Below, piece after piece: positions 61,531 through 64,000 of a stretch of 64,000 nucleotides of DNA. The translations under genes and the position numbers were made by a program. This stretch comes from an uncultured Collinsella sp. (GTDB lineage: Bacteria > Actinomycetota > Coriobacteriia > Coriobacteriales > Coriobacteriaceae), in contig UREM01000003.1 in the NCBI GenBank assembly GCA_900546775.1, positions 16,199 to 80,198 on the forward strand, written 5' to 3'. The notes under the pieces were generated by a model, which was given only the letters and a program-made list of their open reading frames with translations, was not told where the DNA came from and did no database searches. Every line of letters begins with the position of its first letter. Position 1 is the stretch's first letter.

Positions 61531-62520
61531 TTATTTTTGTTGTTTTTTGGCTTTATTATATGTATTAGCTAACTGTCCACAAGCTGCTTTAATCCCTCTA
61601 CCATGAGAAACTCTCATGGTAACTTCAAGTCCTGTTTGCTCTAATTGATGTTTGAACGCAACCATTTCTTGTTTTTGTGGTGCTCTAATTTTTGAATTAC
61701 TCGTCGGGTTGTATTGCAGCACGTTAATCATAACATTTTTGCCCTTAAACCATTTTGCAAGTTGCCTTATATCTGAGGAACGGTCATTTATACCTGGTAA
61801 AAGCAAATACGCAAATACCACTTTTCGATTATGCCTTTGTGAATAGGACAATGCTTGCTTAACAACATCTTCAATAGCGTACATGTGCATATGAGGAATG
61901 ATACAGTTTCTCACAGCCTGTGTTGCTGCATGTAAAGATATTGTCAACTGAATTTTTAGATGTTCTTCGCGCAATTTTTTTAATTGATTAACTGGACCAA
62001 CTGTTGATATGGTAATGCCGTCGGTTGGAAAGTTAAGTCCATTTCTATCTCGAAGAATATGGATTGCTGCAATCAAGTTGTCGTAATTGAATAAAGGTTC
62101 TCCCATTCCCATAAAAACGATACGATTTACTTTTTGACGTATCAATATGACCTGCTGCACAATTTCAGACGGTGTTAGATTACGAACGAAACCATTGCGT
62201 CCGGACTCACAAAAAATACAGCCAACAGAACAACCAACTTGCGTACTTACGCAAACAGTCCCACCATCTCGCCGTTTAATAAAAACCGTTTCGATATACC
62301 TGTTGTCTTTCAATTCATAAACATACTTTTCAGTATCGCTACTTTTATAGACTTTTTTTGTTGATATTGATAGATTTTTTTTGTGAAATGGCTGTTTATA
62401 CAATTTCGCATATAAGGCTCTTGCTTTATCCTCTCCAATTACTTCCGACATTTCTTTGTAAGTAAATCCGTATGGGTCATTCAATATTTCCGTAGGTGTA
62501 CTTTTAGGTAAGTGTTTCAT
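61531..62520 (-). CDS. RlmN/Cfr-family radical-SAM 23S rRNA adenine methyltransferase
   Basis: The 329-residue protein has every catalytic cysteine of this family: C90 in VCVSTQVGC (matching RlmN Cys118), the cluster motif C97-x3-C101-x2-C104, and C314 in AACGQLANTY (matching Cys355). VFMGMGEP and LTISLHA are the SAM-site motifs. Family members methylate A2503 of 23S rRNA at C2 (RlmN) or C8 (Cfr, multi-drug resistance); which one this is cannot be decided by eye. AAGGAAGG precedes the ATG. The gene is AT-rich, mobile and follows a tet-type leader, which suggests a resistance role. Confidence 0.85.
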   Translation of the reverse strand: MKHLPKSTPTEILNDPYGFTYKEMSEVIGEDKARALYAKLYKQPFHKKNLSISTKKVYKSSDTEKYVYELKDNRYIETVFIKRRDGGTVCVSTQVGCSVGCIFCESGRNGFVRNLTPSEIVQQVILIRQKVNRIVFMGMGEPLFNYDNLIAAIHILRDRNGLNFPTDGITISTVGPVNQLKKLREEHLKIQLTISLHAATQAVRNCIIPHMHMYAIEDVVKQALSYSQRHNRKVVFAYLLLPGINDRSSDIRQLAKWFKGKNVMINVLQYNPTSNSKIRAPQKQEMVAFKHQLEQTGLEVTMRVSHGRGIKAACGQLANTYNKAKKQQK

Positions 62521-62542
62521 TTAATATCCTTCCTTTTCAAAA

Positions 62543-62728
62543 TTAAAAAGTTTGTTTTTCAGAGTTTTTGATTATGATTTCTAATTTTTCAACATCAACA
62601 TCAACGATATGTGTTAATTTACATTTAGGGCAGAAAAGAGGAAAATTTCTTAATACCGTATTATAAAATACTTGAACCCTCGTCTTTCCGTTACAAATTG
62701 GACATTTTATCCAATATTTTTCAAGCAT
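62543..62728 (-). CDS. Cysteine-rich KTR-domain protein
   Basis: A 61-residue protein with two zinc-finger CxxC knuckles, CPICNGKTRVQ and CPKCKLTH, the KTR motif being in the first. Such proteins accompany tet(M)/tet(W)-class genes in Tn916-like elements, usually downstream of the tet gene. Here no tet gene is present: the leader and its hairpins come directly before. AAGGAG sets the ATG at 62728. It is 22 bases ahead of the methyltransferase gene, so the two are co-transcribed. Its function is unknown. Confidence 0.85.
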   Translation of the reverse strand: MLEKYWIKCPICNGKTRVQVFYNTVLRNFPLFCPKCKLTHIVDVDVEKLEIIIKNSEKQTF

Positions 62729-62751
62729 AATATTTCTCCTTTTGCGCAAAA

Positions 62752-62792
62752 AAATACAGGTCAATTCTCAACATGAGCATTGACCTGTATTT
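62752..62792 (-). terminator. Terminator hairpin directly before the KTR gene
   Basis: AAATACAGGTCAAT pairs perfectly with ATTGACCTGTATTT around a 13-base loop, followed by TTTT on the minus strand. It lies between the leader and the KTR ribosome site, so transcription must pass it to reach the methyltransferase. Confidence 0.85.
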
Positions 62793-62810
62793 ATACATAT
62801 AACACTACAA

Positions 62811-62936
62811 CAAAATTAAGGCATAGTTTTTATACTATGTCTATACATCGTTAGTTTTGTTGTATAGCATACGCAAAATAAGCATGACAAAAAAGCCCAT
62901 ATTGAAAATGGGAAAAATCTTTTTTAATTTCAATGC
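62811..62936 (-). promoter_or_regulatory. tet(M)-type attenuator hairpins
   Basis: Directly after the leader stop, CATTGAAA can pair with TTTTCAATATG, or CCCAT with ATGGG (62896-62912), which is followed by CTTTTTTG, a terminator. A long stem ACAACAAAA/TTTTGTTGT with inner CATAGT/ACTATG follows (62811-62870). Competing structures of this kind control tet genes in Tn916-type elements. Confidence 0.7.
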
Positions 62937-62969
62937 TTATCGAATACGCATGCTATGTAACATAAACAT
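62937..62969 (-). CDS. Ten-residue leader peptide of the tet-type attenuator
   Basis: GGGGGG stands four bases before an ATG that opens MFMLHSMRIR and a stop. The peptide overlaps the first arm of the attenuator, as expected if ribosome stalling decides between termination and read-through. It starts 19 bases after the -10 box. Being so short, it is supported by position and not by sequence family. Confidence 0.65.
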   Translation of the reverse strand: MFMLHSMRIR

Positions 62970-62987
62970 TTCCCCCCTTTTAATAAT

Positions 62988-63016
62988 ACTATACAAAAAA
63001 AGCGGCTAGTTGTCAA
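62988..63016 (-). promoter_or_regulatory. Strong sigma-A promoter of the leader-KTR-methyltransferase unit
   Basis: On the minus strand TTGACA is followed after exactly 17 bases by TATAGT. The promoter faces the leader and diverges from the HTH regulator gene at 63111. Confidence 0.85.
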
Positions 63017-63110
63017 CATATACATATGAATTATTTTAGTCAACTGATAGAACAGTGTAGACATATCCAAGAGGAAAGGTGAACAGTAAAATGTAATAGG
63101 GTGAATAATT

Positions 63111-63464
63111 ATGGCAAAAAGACCAGTACCGAAATACGACTTCAAGGCTTTTGGGGCAGCGATAAAGGCGGCGCGGACAGGGCGCAAGGAGAGCCGCAAG
63201 AAAGTAAGCGACGAAATGTTTATCTCGCCGCGTTACCTTGCGAACATTGAGAACAAGGGGCAGCACCCAAGTTTACAGATTTTCTTTGAGCTTATGCTCC
63301 GCTACAATATATCCGTAGACCAGTTCCTTTTGGAAACGCCGCCGGAGAAGAACACGCAGCGGCGGCAGCTCGACGCGCTTCTTGACGGTATGAGCGATAC
63401 AGGCATACGGATTGTGACCGCAACGGCAAAAGAGATTTCCGAAGTCGAAAAAGAGGGCGAATAG
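63111..63464 (+). CDS. XRE-family HTH regulator of the mobile element
   Basis: A 117-residue protein with an N-terminal Cro/C1 helix-turn-helix (RKKVSDEMFISPRYLANIEN followed by KGQHPSLQIFFELMLRYNIS) and an acidic C-terminal stretch. Similar proteins lie next to the mobilisation genes of Tn1549-type elements and are taken to be regulators of transfer. It is divergent from the methyltransferase unit, and a terminator follows. Confidence 0.85.
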   Translation: MAKRPVPKYDFKAFGAAIKAARTGRKESRKKVSDEMFISPRYLANIENKGQHPSLQIFFELMLRYNISVDQFLLETPPEKNTQRRQLDALLDGMSDTGIRIVTATAKEISEVEKEGE

Positions 63465-63497
63465 GAATGTCCGGCCTAAAACTGAATAGGATTTAGG

Positions 63498-63535
63498 AAG
63501 CGTTGTAATCTTTTTTGAGATTGCAGCGTTTTTCT
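63498..63535 (+). terminator. Terminator of the HTH regulator gene
   Basis: AAGCGTTGTAATC faces GATTGCAGCGTT around TTTTTTGA, followed by TTTCTTTTG. Confidence 0.75.
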
Positions 63536-63717
63536 TTTGCGTAAGTTTGGCAAAACGGGGCTTTCTGTTGTAATAGGGAGTAAGAAAAAACTTTCATAGC
63601 AAGCATAGGAAGCGGGTACCCACTTCCGTATTTTCGCCCTCCTGCGCTGCGGCACGTCGGTTGAAAATGGCTTGTTGGGAAGTGTCCCAAACCCTCGGAA
63701 TGGAAAGGAGCGAAAGC

Positions 63718-64000
63718 ATGGACGGACGCAAAAGAACGGTACAAATCAAATTCAGAGTAACAGAAGCAGAACGGGATTTAATTCTTGAAAAAATGAAGCT
63801 CGTCCCCACCCGGAACATGGCGGCATATCTTAGGAAGATTGCCATTGACGGATACATTATCCAAGTAGACCACACCGACATAAAAGCCATGACAGCGGAG
63901 ATACAGAAAATCGGTGTCAACGTCAACCAGATTGCAAAGCGCGTAAACAGTACGGGCAGCGTCTACCAAGAGGACATAGAGGAAATAAAGGGGGTGCTTG
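63718..64000 (+). CDS. mobC: MobC-type relaxosome protein, 3' truncated by window
   Basis: The ORF opens at ATG 63718 with AAAGGAG nine bases upstream and remains open to the last base. The N-terminus (MDGRKRTVQIKFRVTEAERD) is a ribbon-helix-helix-type DNA-binding region, and the later IGVNVNQIAKRVNSTGSVYQ is the MobC signature. MobC helps the relaxase open DNA at oriT; the relaxase gene is expected next. This marks the element as transferable or mobilisable. Confidence 0.85.
   Translation, partial: MDGRKRTVQIKFRVTEAERDLILEKMKLVPTRNMAAYLRKIAIDGYIIQVDHTDIKAMTAEIQKIGVNVNQIAKRVNSTGSVYQEDIEEIKGVL

Larger units (their letters stand above)
60490..64000. mobile_element. End of an integrative conjugative element, Tn916/Tn1549-like, continuing beyond the window
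   Basis: Base composition drops and gene types change sharply after about 60.5 kb. The content (sigma-like factor, short ORF, methyltransferase, KTR protein, tet-type leader, HTH regulator, mobC) follows the regulatory and mobilisation plan of Tn916/Tn1549-type elements of Firmicutes. The junction lies between 60487 and the end of the sigma-like gene at 60555; no integrase or direct-repeat end is visible here, so the exact border is not fixed. Confidence 0.75.

Overview
The window looks like chromosome of a gut coriobacterium, most probably Collinsella. The evidence is the roughly 60-65 % GC coding sequence, the Amt/PII, Asp23/AmaP, thrCB/lysC/asd and giant acyl-CoA dehydratase activase genes, and many intergenic palindromes built around GGGACAGG. 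The identification rests on gene content and recalled knowledge of the group, not on a database search. From about 60.5 kb to the right edge the sequence becomes AT-richer and Firmicutes-like. It holds the end of an integrative conjugative element of the Tn916/Tn1549 kind.

Layout. 1-1.4 kb: two membrane permease subunits of an ABC-2 type exporter, the first cut by the window edge. 1.5-5.8 kb (minus): a glutamate-type amino-acid ABC importer (Tat/lipoprotein binding protein, two permeases, ATPase) followed by a class I amidotransferase of the PuuD family. 6-8.2 kb: an intergenic repeat cluster and dxs. 8.4-13 kb: an HD-domain protein, a frameshifted CmpB-like membrane protein, the ammonium transporter/PII pair, and a HAD phosphatase. 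12.9-13.2 kb: a 41-residue hydrophobic/basic peptide behind a LexA-like box. 13.4-20.3 kb: a TetR regulator with two operator-like palindromes, a 1596-residue acyl-CoA dehydratase activase/reductase, and a 3-hydroxyacyl-CoA dehydrogenase. 20.6-30.5 kb: an anchored unknown protein, a DUF389 protein with an EF-hand-like loop, an OPT transporter, coaX, dCMP deaminase, a NifU-like protein, lgt, a DUF6020-type membrane protein and yebC. 30.7-36.2 kb: an AmaP-DUF2273-Asp23 envelope module, a YitT protein, two zinc-ribbon membrane proteins and a DUF2752 protein. 36.3-39.6 kb: an M20 amidohydrolase divergent from a YtcJ-like amidohydrolase. 40.5-42.5 kb: groES-groEL. 43-47.7 kb: degV, pflA, a beta-lactamase-fold serine hydrolase, mtnN and engB. 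48-53.3 kb: thrB and thrC divergent from lysC and asd, covering aspartate-family synthesis without hom. 53.9-56.7 kb: ogt, a frameshifted ClC channel and a GyrI-like gene behind a perfect LexA box. 57-60.4 kb: a MacB-type ATPase and large FtsX permease.

Mobile element (about 60.5-64 kb). A sigma-like factor, a 36-residue ORF, an RlmN/Cfr-family radical-SAM 23S rRNA methyltransferase and a KTR zinc-finger protein lie on the minus strand. They follow a strong promoter, a 10-codon leader and stacked hairpins of the tet(M)/tet(W) attenuator type. An HTH regulator and mobC run the other way, out of the window. The arrangement suggests a ribosome-modifying enzyme placed under antibiotic-responsive attenuation.

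The most unusual non-coding content is three-fold. First, a family of 105-190 bp giant palindromes whose stems differ in sequence but whose unpaired internal loop is conserved. Second, alternating-arm repeats with exact spacing. Third, the GGGACAGG palindromes, often placed directly after stop codons. I saw no rRNA, tRNA or CRISPR array.
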